Source: an uncultured Aquimarina sp. (GTDB taxonomy: Bacteria; Bacteroidota; Bacteroidia; Flavobacteriales; Flavobacteriaceae). From it: a stretch of DNA of 64,000 nucleotides. Below the pieces are notes generated by a model. The model did no database searches, was not told where the DNA came from, and saw only the letters and a program-made list of their open reading frames with translations. The stretch's first letter is position 1. Each line of letters opens with the position of its first letter. The position numbers were made by a program, and so were the translations under genes. This document shows positions 26,087 through 35,968 of this stretch, piece by piece. The stretch is from NCBI GenBank assembly GCA_947498705.1, contig CANMLW010000012.1:62001-126000 (forward strand). Reading direction: 5' to 3'.

Positions 26087-27433
26087 TTATACAAAATTAA
26101 CTCTTTTTTTTGTTGGACTGGCACCTGACTCTTTATTTTTAATTCTATTTTCATTAGTCATTTGAGAAAAAAATGTTATGAATAATGCAGTTAAAATAAT
26201 ACCATCCTGTCGGCTTAAAAAAGACTCGGTAAAGCAATTAAAAAAAATCACCAATATAACGCCCATTATAAAATAATTTCGATTCTTAAAACCATTTATA
26301 AAAGGAAATAAGAACATTGCAATCAAAACAAAAACCCCAATAATTCCAGATGAAATCCAAGTCCATAAAATTTGACTATGGGGTCCATAGTTAAGATGAG
26401 CTATACTTAAAAATTCGTTTTTATAATTCTGTTGCTTTACAACATCTTTTACATCACCCAAACCATAACCAACAATAGGAGCTTCTTTTATTAATTGATA
26501 AGATGATTTGTATAACATATACCTAACTTCAGTACTTCCAGGCCTTAAAACTTTCGCGTATTGTTTTTCGCTATCATTCCCTGGAGAAATTATATTTTCA
26601 ACTTCATTAATCATCGGTTTGACACGATTATAAATTACATTTCTCGATAGAAAAAAAATTACCAACAAAGTTGATATCGCTAAAAAAAATGATTTATAAC
26701 TTTTATTACTTTTTGTTATTAAAATAAAAATACTTATTAGAATCAATGATAAAAGCCCTGCTTTTGATTGCAGAAATATTAATCCTAATACAAGAATAAT
26801 CAGGCTAGCAAAACCAAACCATTTTGATTTAATTTTTACAAGCTTGTTATAATCCCTAAAGTTGTAGGCTATAAATAAAATAGAGATCAATAGATACACT
26901 GAAAAATAAGTGCGATGAACACCAACAATTAAGAAATGTGAACTTAAATACTCGTACATAGTTCCCGGTCTATTTCCTTCTATTTTTTCACCTAAAATTA
27001 TATATTCGCTTTCTGTCAAACTAACATAAGCAAAGTCAATTAAGGACGCAATTACTATTAATAGGCACGCTAAAACAAAAGATCTGAACACCAATAAAAC
27101 CTGTTTGCTATTTAGGAAATATAGCGGTATTACTAAAGGAAATATCAAAAACGATGATCGTTGAACAAGTTGGTTCATTGCGCTAGAAAAGCTATCGGAC
27201 AAAAACAAACCTGCACTCAAAACTAAAAAATAAACCAAAGATGGAAATAAATAAGGTTTACCCCTCTTAAACCTGCTAAGCCATCCTTCCTTTTTAGTGC
27301 AAAATAAAGACCATGCAATTAGCAACAAAACACCGATTGAAGCAAGTTTACCTCCAAAAGGAATCAAAAAAAATAAAACTTGTAACATATACACAGGCGT
27401 CTTAAAAAACGCAGTATTTGTTTTAATTGTCAT
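26087..27433 (-). CDS. O-antigen ligase/polymerase family membrane protein
   Basis: This 448-residue protein has about eleven or twelve membrane spans and the large Wzy_C-type outer loop with GYGLGDVKDVVKQQN, followed by LNYGPHSQILWTWISSGIIG. The PHSQ tetrad replaces the more common HNxYL seen in the homologue at 14145. It may be the repeat-unit polymerase or a ligase. The C-terminal tail is polar (KNKESGASPTKKR). It sits between two glycosyltransferase genes, with a 23-bp gap to the upstream one. Confidence 0.82.
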   Translation of the reverse strand: MTIKTNTAFFKTPVYMLQVLFFLIPFGGKLASIGVLLLIAWSLFCTKKEGWLSRFKRGKPYLFPSLVYFLVLSAGLFLSDSFSSAMNQLVQRSSFLIFPLVIPLYFLNSKQVLLVFRSFVLACLLIVIASLIDFAYVSLTESEYIILGEKIEGNRPGTMYEYLSSHFLIVGVHRTYFSVYLLISILFIAYNFRDYNKLVKIKSKWFGFASLIILVLGLIFLQSKAGLLSLILISIFILITKSNKSYKSFFLAISTLLVIFFLSRNVIYNRVKPMINEVENIISPGNDSEKQYAKVLRPGSTEVRYMLYKSSYQLIKEAPIVGYGLGDVKDVVKQQNYKNEFLSIAHLNYGPHSQILWTWISSGIIGVFVLIAMFLFPFINGFKNRNYFIMGVILVIFFNCFTESFLSRQDGIILTALFITFFSQMTNENRIKNKESGASPTKKRVNFV

Positions 27434-27456
27434 TCTTCTAACTTTAAAATATACTA

Positions 27457-28512
27457 TTAAAAACTCTTCAAAATTCTATTGCTAATTTTCTCAATACTAT
27501 GAGATTCTCTAATATTAATTGATGCCTTCATAAACCTCTCTCTCAGTTCCTCATTTCTAATTAATTCTAGTAATTTGGCCTTGTATTCTTCATTATTTCT
27601 TTTTTCGACAAGAAATCCATTTACTTGATCTTTTATAATATCCCGGGGTCCTGCATCACAATCAAAACTTATACAAGGTAAGGGAAAGGCCATTGCTTCA
27701 CAGAGCGCATTTGGATATCCCTCGGATATAGAAGAAAACGCAAATATTTTTGACTGTGAAAGATAAGGACTTAAATCCTTTTGGGAACCCAACAGCTTTA
27801 TTCTACTATGCAAACCATATTCTTCTATTAGTTTTTCGAGTTTATTCCTTAATGGGCCATCTCCAACAATATGTAATTCCCAATCTTTCAGATCCATTTC
27901 GTAAAAAATATTAATCAAATTGCTTTGATCCTTTTCAGGAACCAAACGCCCAACATTTAAAATAATATTCTTTTTTTGCACACTAATTTGGGGGATAATT
28001 TTAATAGGGTTTGGAATAACCTTAATATTCTTATGTTTTAATTTCTCGTAAATTACTTTTTTTGCCAATGACGTCTGAACAAAAACTCCATCAGCAATGG
28101 GATACAAGATTTTTTCGAATATTTTTAAAATAAATGGTAGCTCCTTAAACGGACTACTTCTATTAGCTACATATATTTTCTTTCTGGTACCTAAAGTGCT
28201 AAGAATTACAAATAAATTATATCCTTCTCCAAAGCTTAAAACTACATCTGGGTTTAAGTTTTTGTATTTTCTTCTTAAATAAAACAGGAGCTTTACTTTG
28301 TAAAAGAGCTTTGATATAACATTCTTTTTATAGCCAAATGAAGGCATCGAAACAGAGTTTAATTTATCATTTATCAAATAAAATGGTTCGTGCTTAACCA
28401 AAAAAATTAAGTCTACATGTACCTCTTCATCACCCCAATGATTTGCCAATTCGCTCATCACTCTTTCCATTCCACCTGATAAAAAGGTGGGTATTACCAA
28501 TGCAATTTTCAT
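27457..28512 (-). CDS. Glycosyltransferase family 4
   Basis: This 351-residue enzyme has a complete GT4 signature: IPTFLSGGMERVMSELANH at the N-terminus, a donor-domain NVGRLVPEKDQSNLI, and FAFSSISEGYPNALCEAM containing the E-x7-E motif. The donor is probably a UDP-sugar, as for most retaining GT4 enzymes in such loci. It acts at the cytoplasmic face of the membrane and adds one residue to the lipid-linked repeat. Confidence 0.92.
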   Translation of the reverse strand: MKIALVIPTFLSGGMERVMSELANHWGDEEVHVDLIFLVKHEPFYLINDKLNSVSMPSFGYKKNVISKLFYKVKLLFYLRRKYKNLNPDVVLSFGEGYNLFVILSTLGTRKKIYVANRSSPFKELPFILKIFEKILYPIADGVFVQTSLAKKVIYEKLKHKNIKVIPNPIKIIPQISVQKKNIILNVGRLVPEKDQSNLINIFYEMDLKDWELHIVGDGPLRNKLEKLIEEYGLHSRIKLLGSQKDLSPYLSQSKIFAFSSISEGYPNALCEAMAFPLPCISFDCDAGPRDIIKDQVNGFLVEKRNNEEYKAKLLELIRNEELRERFMKASINIRESHSIEKISNRILKSF

Positions 28513-28568
28513 TTTGATTTTTTCTACTATTAAAATTTTGGTTTAAGACTACATTTATTTCCTTATTA

Positions 28569-29780
28569 CTACCAATAAAAAATAAGTTCTACTTTTTTAA
28601 TGAGAATTCCCACTAATGTCAAAAAGTTCCAGTTTGACAAACTTTCAATAAAATAGTCTCGGTAAATAATCAGGTTGACAATAAAACTGGGTATCAAAAA
28701 AATAAAAAATAGTTTTATAAAAAATTTGTTGTTTTTATATTCATATTCATAAAACAAAAGGTAAATAAACATTATTTCTATCAAATACGTTAACCTTAAC
28801 TGAATATCAGGTGTGACACTAAAAATGTTTAGCAAACTCATCAAAAGAATCACCAAATTTCTAAAGTCAGATTTTCTACTATATGTTAGTAGCAGGTATC
28901 CATGTGCAAAATATATCCAAGAAACTCTGATTTTATAGGAAATTAAAGCCGATAATGATGCCTGATTCCCTCTTTCGATAAAATCTAAGCCTTGCAAATA
29001 TCCTCTTATTTTATAGTCAAATGATTCGGGTAAAGGAAGGTTTATTGCAATAAGGTACAAATATTCTTTTGTGAAAAGAAGAAAAACAAAAGACACCAGA
29101 TAAGTAACTAAAATCGATTTTTGTGTCAATTTTCTAAAAATTCCAAAAAAGTAAATTGGAAAAAACAACAATATTCCAAAATGTGTAAATGATGCCAATA
29201 CTAGCAATAAAAAACCTTTAAGTTTTCTATCTTCAAATATTCCAAAAAAGAAGCCATATCCTGCGATGGCAACGGCCAATAAGTTTCTAATTCCTGAATA
29301 TAAACCTAAAAGTTCTATCGAAATAAAAATGCTTATTATTCCTATAAAATAATATGTATTTGATATTTCTATGTTTTTAGTTAATTTATCATAGACCTTA
29401 TAAATCAAATAAAGCGTTACAAAAGTACAAATAGAAAAAAACAATTGACCTGTAATACCCAGTCTTGCAAAAAGATAAACACCAAAATAAACAACAAAGT
29501 CTGGTTTTTTTTGATATTTTAGTAACTCTAATAATTCACCAAACCCAAGATCTTTTACATCTCTATAAAATCGATAAAACTTATATAAATCATCTGTATC
29601 AGAAGGGATTAATTGATATGTAATTAACGAAGCAAAAATTAGCAGTAATATAAAGCTAAATCTATTTCTATTGTATACACCAATAAAAATAGATGGTAAA
29701 GCAATTAAAGGGCTTAGAAGGAACAAAACACCATTTATAAAGCTTTCATTTTTTACCTTTATACTTTTTACTTGTTTCAT
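28569..29780 (-). CDS. EpsG/Wzy-like polysaccharide polymerase
   Basis: This 403-residue protein has about eleven membrane spans. The early loop FIGVYNRNRFSF and the following TDDLYKFYRFYRDVK match EpsG-family proteins, which are Wzy-type polymerases of exopolysaccharides. It differs from the two O-antigen-ligase-family proteins of the locus in lacking the large C-terminal loop. It is the best candidate for the polymerase of the repeat unit assembled by the surrounding transferases. Confidence 0.8.
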   Translation of the reverse strand: MKQVKSIKVKNESFINGVLFLLSPLIALPSIFIGVYNRNRFSFILLLIFASLITYQLIPSDTDDLYKFYRFYRDVKDLGFGELLELLKYQKKPDFVVYFGVYLFARLGITGQLFFSICTFVTLYLIYKVYDKLTKNIEISNTYYFIGIISIFISIELLGLYSGIRNLLAVAIAGYGFFFGIFEDRKLKGFLLLVLASFTHFGILLFFPIYFFGIFRKLTQKSILVTYLVSFVFLLFTKEYLYLIAINLPLPESFDYKIRGYLQGLDFIERGNQASLSALISYKIRVSWIYFAHGYLLLTYSRKSDFRNLVILLMSLLNIFSVTPDIQLRLTYLIEIMFIYLLFYEYEYKNNKFFIKLFFIFLIPSFIVNLIIYRDYFIESLSNWNFLTLVGILIKKVELIFYW

Positions 29781-29947
29781 CTACGATAAATAAAGCTTAC
29801 AAATTTTGTCATTTTTTGTTTTAATCGTGAATACTATACCTAAACACTAATAGTTATTCAATATAGGTTTCTGAAAAAATTTTTATGCTTGTATATTCTA
29901 TATTACTTTACAATTTTTACTTCAGTACTATTATATTTTCTTTTGTC

Positions 29948-31165
29948 TTAATTTTTTAACACTCCACAGAAATCCAATATTATTTTTTCTGATGCTATTT
30001 TTACTTTTTTAAACTCATCATGAGCAACTAAAAATGCTACAATATCAGCTTTTTCGACAGCTTCATTATAATCTGTTAGTTTAAAAACATTGTGTTCAGA
30101 AATATTAGGTTCAACTATATAGTGACGATCATTATTAGCATCCTGTAATACTTTTTGGGCTATATATTTTGCAGGAGATTCTCTAAGATCATCAATATTT
30201 GGCTTAAATGCCAATCCCATTAGAGCAACACTAGGTTTTCTACCGTTCTTTAGTTCGAATTCGAGCTTCGCAGTTTTAATTTTCTCTGCACACCAAAAGG
30301 ATTTATAATTATTAATCTCACGTGCTTTGCCAATTATTTGAGATTCCATAGGATAGTCTGCTACGATAAAATAAGGGTCTACAGCAATACAATGACCTCC
30401 TACTCCACAACCCGGTTGTAAAATATTTACTCTTGGATGTTTGTTTGCCAAATCAATAAGTTCCCAAACATTAATATCTGCTTTATCACATATTAGTGAT
30501 AATTCATTTGCAAATGCGATTTGAACATCTCTAGATGAATTTTCTACCAATTTACACATCTCTGCTGTTCTGGCATTTGTTTTGTGCAAGTTTCCTTTTA
30601 TAAATTGCGCATAAAAACCTACGGCTTTATTGGTAGATTTCTCATCAATACCCCCTATTACTCTATCGTTATGAACTAATTCATACATCACGTTGCCAGG
30701 CAATACTCGTTCTGGGCAATACGCTATACTTAATTTCCCTTTAAGATCCGGTCGTTCTACATAAATTAAATCCATCATTTTTTCTGTAGTTCCTACAGGT
30801 GAGGTAGATTCTATTATATATAAATCACCTTCTTTTAATAAGGGAATAATCTCTTTTGTAGCAGCTTCTACAAAAGAAATATCGGGTTCATTTTTACCTT
30901 TAAAAGGAGTAGGGACTACAATTAAGTATGTATCAGCTTCTACAGGGGTTGTAGCCGCTTTTAAATATCCTTCTTTTACTGCTTTTTCTACAGCTTTGTC
31001 CAATTCGGGTTCTACAATATGGATTTTACCCTTATTTATAACTTCTACAACATTAGGGTTAATATCAACACCGTGAACATATGTATTATTTTGTGCTATT
31101 AAGGCAGCAGTTGGAAGTCCGATATACCCTAAACCAACCATTACTACGCTAGGCTTTCTATTCAT
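29948..31165 (-). CDS. wecC: UDP-N-acetyl-D-mannosaminuronate dehydrogenase
   Basis: This 405-residue enzyme oxidises UDP-ManNAc to UDP-ManNAcA in two NAD-dependent steps. It has the nucleotide motif GLGYIGLPTAA near the N-terminus and the catalytic Cys in GVGGHCIAVDPYF. I place the start at 31163-31165 (MNRKPSVVMVGLGY) rather than an in-frame ATG 39 bp upstream, because the family begins just before this motif and the extension would overlap wecB. With that start the gap to wecB is 2 bp. The adjacent epimerase supplies the substrate. Confidence 0.93.
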   Translation of the reverse strand: MNRKPSVVMVGLGYIGLPTAALIAQNNTYVHGVDINPNVVEVINKGKIHIVEPELDKAVEKAVKEGYLKAATTPVEADTYLIVVPTPFKGKNEPDISFVEAATKEIIPLLKEGDLYIIESTSPVGTTEKMMDLIYVERPDLKGKLSIAYCPERVLPGNVMYELVHNDRVIGGIDEKSTNKAVGFYAQFIKGNLHKTNARTAEMCKLVENSSRDVQIAFANELSLICDKADINVWELIDLANKHPRVNILQPGCGVGGHCIAVDPYFIVADYPMESQIIGKAREINNYKSFWCAEKIKTAKLEFELKNGRKPSVALMGLAFKPNIDDLRESPAKYIAQKVLQDANNDRHYIVEPNISEHNVFKLTDYNEAVEKADIVAFLVAHDEFKKVKIASEKIILDFCGVLKN

Positions 31166-31167
31166 TT

Positions 31168-32292
31168 TTAATTTCTTGAAATATGTTCTACAATTCGTTC
31201 GCAAGCTTTCCCATCACCATATGGGTTATGTAGCTTACTCATGCTTTCATACGATTTTTCATTTTTTAAAAGCTTCTCTGCTTCCAAAACAATCTTGTTT
31301 TTATCTGTTCCTACCAAAATGACAGTACCTGCATCCACAGCTTCTGGCCTTTCTGTAGTGTTTCTCATTACCAACACAGGTTTTCCTAAACTTGGGGCTT
31401 CTTCTTGTACCCCTCCACTATCTGTAATGATTAGATAAGATTGATTCATTAACCAAACAAACGCCGGATAGGAAAGTGGATGAATTAAATGAATGTTATC
31501 AACTTTATCCAATAATTCATACACCGGTTTTTGAACATTCGGATTTAGGTGTACAGGGTAAATAATTTGAATGTCTTTGTTATTTGACGCTATCTCTTTG
31601 AGCGCTTCGCAAATACTAATAAAACCTTTACCGTGATTTTCTCTTCTATGTCCTGTTACTAAAATTAATTTTTTATTTTTTTGTAAAGTACCCTTTAATC
31701 TTTCTATTTCTACATCCTTATATTGTGATGCATCTACTTTATTGACACTAAACTTTAGTGCATCAATCACTGTATTTCCAGTAATAAGAATCGTATCAGG
31801 GTTTTTATTTTCATTAATTAAGTTTTGTTTTGAAGTTTCTGTTGGAGAAAAGTGTATGTCCGAGACAACTCCTGTTACACTTCGATTCATTTCTTCAGGA
31901 AAAGGAGATTTCATATTGAAGGTTCTCAATCCAGCTTCAACATGACAAACCTTAGCACCTGCATAAAACGCAGCAATGCTAGAAGCCATAGTAGTCGTAG
32001 TATCTCCATGTACATAAACGAAATCGGGTTGAAATTCCTCAAGTATTGGTTTTAGTCCAGAAATAATATCAGCAGTTAACGTATATAAATTTTGATTGGG
32101 TTTCATTAAATCTAAATCAAAATCCGGAGTTATTTCAAAAAAAGATAATACCTGATCTAACATTTCTCGATGTTGTGCTGTTATGCATACTTTTGTTTCA
32201 AAAGTATTAGAATGCTTTTGAAATTCTTTCACCAAGGGTGCCATTTTTATAGCTTCAGGCCTGGTTCCAAAAACAATAAGATTTTTTTTCAT
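31168..32292 (-). CDS. wecB: UDP-N-acetylglucosamine 2-epimerase (non-hydrolysing)
   Basis: This 374-residue enzyme converts UDP-GlcNAc to UDP-ManNAc. It has the diagnostic N-terminus FGTRPEAIKMAPLV, the active-site regions HVEAGLRTF and GHRRENHGKGF, and the C-terminal TDSGGVQEEAPSLGKP. Length is normal. Together with wecC directly downstream it makes UDP-ManNAcA for the surface polysaccharide. Confidence 0.96.
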   Translation of the reverse strand: MKKNLIVFGTRPEAIKMAPLVKEFQKHSNTFETKVCITAQHREMLDQVLSFFEITPDFDLDLMKPNQNLYTLTADIISGLKPILEEFQPDFVYVHGDTTTTMASSIAAFYAGAKVCHVEAGLRTFNMKSPFPEEMNRSVTGVVSDIHFSPTETSKQNLINENKNPDTILITGNTVIDALKFSVNKVDASQYKDVEIERLKGTLQKNKKLILVTGHRRENHGKGFISICEALKEIASNNKDIQIIYPVHLNPNVQKPVYELLDKVDNIHLIHPLSYPAFVWLMNQSYLIITDSGGVQEEAPSLGKPVLVMRNTTERPEAVDAGTVILVGTDKNKIVLEAEKLLKNEKSYESMSKLHNPYGDGKACERIVEHISRN

Positions 32293-32475
32293 TGAATAAT
32301 TGAGTATAAATTTCTCATAAGAATCTAATGCAACTAAAATAAATCCATTTTTATTGACAGTCTCATAAAACTTATCTAAAATATAATAAAAGGACTCATT
32401 TAATAGTAACCATACGCTTATAAGATTATTTTTTTAACTACTTATTTCTTTTTTTATAATAGACCATAGAATGAA

Positions 32476-33498
32476 TTAACTATCCGAGTTCAAAATATTT
32501 TCAATCATAAAGTTTTGCGGTACAAAAGGTCCCTCGTGCCAGTTCAATTCAGCATCCCAAAAACCTTTACATGGATCATAAACCCGAACCGTAAACCCAT
32601 AGCTAATCTCGACTATTAATGGATCATTTTTATCATAAATAAAATCAAAAGACACACATTGGCTATTTAATTTTTTTGCAATTTCAAAAGCCATTTTTAA
32701 ACATCTTTTATCTATCGTTTTATCATCTAAATATTTAACCATTCCACTTCCTGAAGCTCTAAAGTCACCTTTTCTTATTAATCGTTCTATAGAAAAAGCT
32801 TTATCACCAATAACAATAATTCTTATATCAGAAGCATTGTTGGGAATAAATTCTTGAAAATAGGCATACCCTTTTTCTCTTCCATATACTCTCTCCAAAT
32901 CTGTCTTTAAAAATAATCTGGCAAATCCTCTAAAAATACCAATTACTGATTTTAAATCTCTATTTTTTTTAAAATGCCATATCCTATCTTTAAAAAGTTC
33001 TTTTCTTCCGCTACTTCCAAAACCTTTAGAAAAAGCACGTCGTATTAATTTTTTGGCAGAGCGCTCATTCTTAACCAGTCTTACATTTATAGATCCAGCT
33101 CCTCCTCTAAGTTTGAATACTTTCGGAAAACTGGTGTTTTTAACCCAGTTTAAGGCCTCATCTTTTGAATAAAAAACATAAGAAGGTACTATTTTAGCTC
33201 CAATGCCTTCTAACAAATACTTTTGACCAATTTTATCATCAAAATGCCATACCGAGGAAGAACTAGGAAATACTTTTTTTCCCATAGTCTCCAGAGCCAA
33301 AGTAAGCTGTCGTGCAAATAATTTCGCCTTGGGATTCTCGTGACTCCAATGCCACATTAATACATCATAATTAGATAATTGTTCAATGATATCCGACTCA
33401 TAACAGTTTACAATTTTATATTCAATATTATTTGTTTCAAAATATTGAATCCAACGTTCACTAAACGAGTTTTTAAAATGATGTATCGCGATTTTCAT
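32476..33498 (-). CDS. ATP-grasp ligase of the polysaccharide locus
   Basis: This 340-residue protein has an N-terminal Rossmann-like lobe (1-90) followed by an ATP-grasp fold. Recognisable pieces are the ATP-binding FPKVFKLRGGAGSINVRLV (19 residues from about 120), the EFIPNNASDIRIIVIGDKAF strand and the metal-binding IVEISYGF near residue 308. RimK-like ATP-grasp enzymes form amide or peptide bonds through acyl phosphates. Its place between wzx and wecB suggests modification of the glycan, for example an amide on the ManNAcA carboxylate; the substrate is inference. Gaps of 183 bp and 89 bp flank it. Confidence 0.8.
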   Translation of the reverse strand: MKIAIHHFKNSFSERWIQYFETNNIEYKIVNCYESDIIEQLSNYDVLMWHWSHENPKAKLFARQLTLALETMGKKVFPSSSSVWHFDDKIGQKYLLEGIGAKIVPSYVFYSKDEALNWVKNTSFPKVFKLRGGAGSINVRLVKNERSAKKLIRRAFSKGFGSSGRKELFKDRIWHFKKNRDLKSVIGIFRGFARLFLKTDLERVYGREKGYAYFQEFIPNNASDIRIIVIGDKAFSIERLIRKGDFRASGSGMVKYLDDKTIDKRCLKMAFEIAKKLNSQCVSFDFIYDKNDPLIVEISYGFTVRVYDPCKGFWDAELNWHEGPFVPQNFMIENILNSDS

Positions 33499-33587
33499 TT
33501 TGTTTTTTATATTAAAATGTGATAATATACAAATGGTTTAATTTAAATTATCCTGAGTGTTTTAATTATTCATTATTAGTTTACTTT

Positions 33588-34886
33588 CTAGGATAACTTT
33601 TTATCGTTAAACTCTGCATAAGTATTGTCTGAATATAAAATAACTGAAATATAACCTATATAAATAACATTAAAAACTACTCCTACTATGGAGTAAATCT
33701 TAATCATAGTTAAAGCATCATTTAAAAACACTCCCAAATAAATTGCACCCAATCTGAAAACAAATAGTATTGCTTCGTAAATTAATTGATCTTTTTGTCT
33801 ATTTAAGATAAAATACAGTACCGATGAAGGAGGGTTTATGAACCCTAAACTCAACCATAAAAACATCCAGCTAGCATATTCACCAGCAACAGCCCATTCT
33901 TGCCCAAAAGCCCAAGAGAACAATCCTTCTCCAAAGAAGAAAATAATCGCAGTAGGGATACTAATTAGCATAGTTAAAGACAAGGTTACTTTGGAATATT
34001 TTTTTCTAAGGGTTTTTATGTTACTTCTAACATCTGCAGCCTCTTTATAAAAAACTTGTCTTATTGCAACACCAATTAAAGCAGATGGTAATTGTAATAT
34101 TCTCATTGAGAAAAAATATGCTCCAACTTCATTTTCTCCAAAATAACGCCCCAGTGTTAAAATAGGTAAACTTTGAGAAATCGCATTTAATAAATTTTGA
34201 GGAGTAGTGTAAACCACAAATCGGTAATATTTTAATGCTGTTACCTTTAATTTACCTAAATCAATTTTAATCTTTCTAATTTCCGGAATCAATGGGTATA
34301 GCAATACAATTAAACCCACAATTCCGCCAAAAATATTGCCATAAACCAGGCCAACTCCAGAAGTTAAAACTAATGCCCAAAGTAATTGAAAAAGAACAGT
34401 ACTTAATCTTCCTAATACCGCTTTTTTAGATAATATGTAATAGGCCTTCCTTTTATTTTGCCATTGTATTAAAACATTTCCAGCTCCCACAGCAATGCTA
34501 AGAAAAGCTGTCAAATAAATAATAGGGGCACTTGAAGACGAAATATTTAAGTATCCTATTAAATCTGGGAAAATTGTATTAAAAACAAAAAATACTACTA
34601 CAATTACTGTTAAAGAAAATATTGATAATATTACTAATTCTTGCGCTTCCTCTTCAGAATCAGATTGAACTATTCCCATTTCATACTTTAATGTTCCTGA
34701 AGTCGATAAAATCCCTGCTAATGTCACCACACTACCCAAAATTCCAAAATCTGCAGGGCTAAAATATCTTGACAAAACTGGGGTTAGTAAAATTCCAATT
34801 AGTTGAGCAATGGCTGTACCAGAAACTAAATAAGAAGTGTTCCTAAAAAAAGGAGTTTCCCATAATTTAATTAGCAGTTTTTTCAA
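33588..34886 (-). CDS. Wzx-type flippase
   Basis: This 432-residue protein has about twelve membrane spans and the N-terminus typical of polysaccharide flippases of the MOP superfamily (NTSYLVSGTAIAQLIGILL, then LSRYFSPADFGILG). It should flip the undecaprenyl-linked repeat unit from the cytoplasmic to the periplasmic side. It is the only flippase in the locus, which supports a single Wzx/Wzy-dependent product. Confidence 0.92.
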   Translation of the reverse strand: MKKLLIKLWETPFFRNTSYLVSGTAIAQLIGILLTPVLSRYFSPADFGILGSVVTLAGILSTSGTLKYEMGIVQSDSEEEAQELVILSIFSLTVIVVVFFVFNTIFPDLIGYLNISSSSAPIIYLTAFLSIAVGAGNVLIQWQNKRKAYYILSKKAVLGRLSTVLFQLLWALVLTSGVGLVYGNIFGGIVGLIVLLYPLIPEIRKIKIDLGKLKVTALKYYRFVVYTTPQNLLNAISQSLPILTLGRYFGENEVGAYFFSMRILQLPSALIGVAIRQVFYKEAADVRSNIKTLRKKYSKVTLSLTMLISIPTAIIFFFGEGLFSWAFGQEWAVAGEYASWMFLWLSLGFINPPSSVLYFILNRQKDQLIYEAILFVFRLGAIYLGVFLNDALTMIKIYSIVGVVFNVIYIGYISVILYSDNTYAEFNDKKLS

Positions 34887-35080
34887 ATTCTATTTATTTT
34901 ATTTTAAATACAAATACCAGTATTTATGACTAATTTCTACTGAATTGTATCTATAAGTACAGCATATTTTTTACCAAACTTGGTACTTATTTTATTCAAA
35001 CATATAACCCTTAAGCTAGTTTTAAAAAATACCATAAAAATCTAAAATAAGTTCTGATCCTAAAAAACAATACAGCTTTT

Positions 35081-35968
35081 TCATTGAAAAACTGAGTATA
35101 GACTCTTTAGAGAATTTTTCCAGTCTGGCACACTTAAATCAAAAGTCGATTTTACTTTTACTTTTTCTAAAACACTATATCTTGGTCTTCGTGCAAAAGT
35201 AATGTAATTATCGGTTTTTTTAAGCAGTACAGAATCATGTTTACTGAAAACACGTAAAATTTCTTTAGCAAAATCATACCAAGTAGTTTCTCCCAAGTTA
35301 CTGTAGTGATAAATACCATATTTTTTGCTCTGGTTTTTTATTATGAATATAATAAAGTTAACAAGATCATTTGCATTTGTTGGTGTTCCTTTTTCAGAGG
35401 TAATAATAGACAATTGTTGCTCTGATTCTGATTTCCTTAAAATTGTTTTAAAAAAATTATGACCATATTCTGAGTACAGCCAGGAAGTTCGAATTATAAA
35501 ATATTTTTTCAGGATTTTTTCAATATATTTTTCTCCTTCTCTTTTTGATTTACCATATACATTAATAGGGTTGGTAACATCATTTTCTGTATATGGAGTT
35601 TGTTTTTCTCCATCAAATACATAATCGGTAGAAATATGAATAAGTGTACTGTTATTTTTTTTACAAACTTCTGCCAGATTTTTAACTCCTTCTGCATTAA
35701 CTAAAAAAGCTTTTTCAGGTTCTTTTTCAGCCTTATCAACATTTGTATAGGCTGCACAGTTAATTACGAAATCAAACTGTTTACCTTTAAAAAAATGTTG
35801 TACCTGGCTTTCCTGACTTATGTTAAGCTCTTTAGAGTCAATAAAACAAAAGTTTAAAAAAGGGTAATCTTTTTCAATTTTTTGAAAGCACTTTCCCAAT
35901 TGACCATTTGATCCGGTCACCAAAACGTTTATTAACTTAAAATTTTCCTTCACAAAATTATATCTCAA
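35081..35968 (-). CDS. rfbD: dTDP-4-dehydrorhamnose reductase
   Basis: This 295-residue short-chain dehydrogenase has NVLVTGSNGQLGKCF at the N-terminus, the ISTDYVFDG motif and a Tyr-xxx-Lys (YGKSK) catalytic pair. It performs the last step of dTDP-L-rhamnose synthesis. The start is uncertain: the ATG at 35966-35968 overlaps the Wzz-like gene by 11 bp and adds residues before the family N-terminus, whereas a GTG at 35951-35953 would start just after that gene's stop. It is separated from rfbC, rfbA and rfbB by the Wzz-like gene. Confidence 0.93.
   Translation of the reverse strand: MRYNFVKENFKLINVLVTGSNGQLGKCFQKIEKDYPFLNFCFIDSKELNISQESQVQHFFKGKQFDFVINCAAYTNVDKAEKEPEKAFLVNAEGVKNLAEVCKKNNSTLIHISTDYVFDGEKQTPYTENDVTNPINVYGKSKREGEKYIEKILKKYFIIRTSWLYSEYGHNFFKTILRKSESEQQLSIITSEKGTPTNANDLVNFIIFIIKNQSKKYGIYHYSNLGETTWYDFAKEILRVFSKHDSVLLKKTDNYITFARRPRYSVLEKVKVKSTFDLSVPDWKNSLKSLYSVFQ

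Noticed and set aside
35509..35697. 62-codon open frame in another frame of rfbD
   Set aside because: Same-strand shadow inside a well-supported gene.
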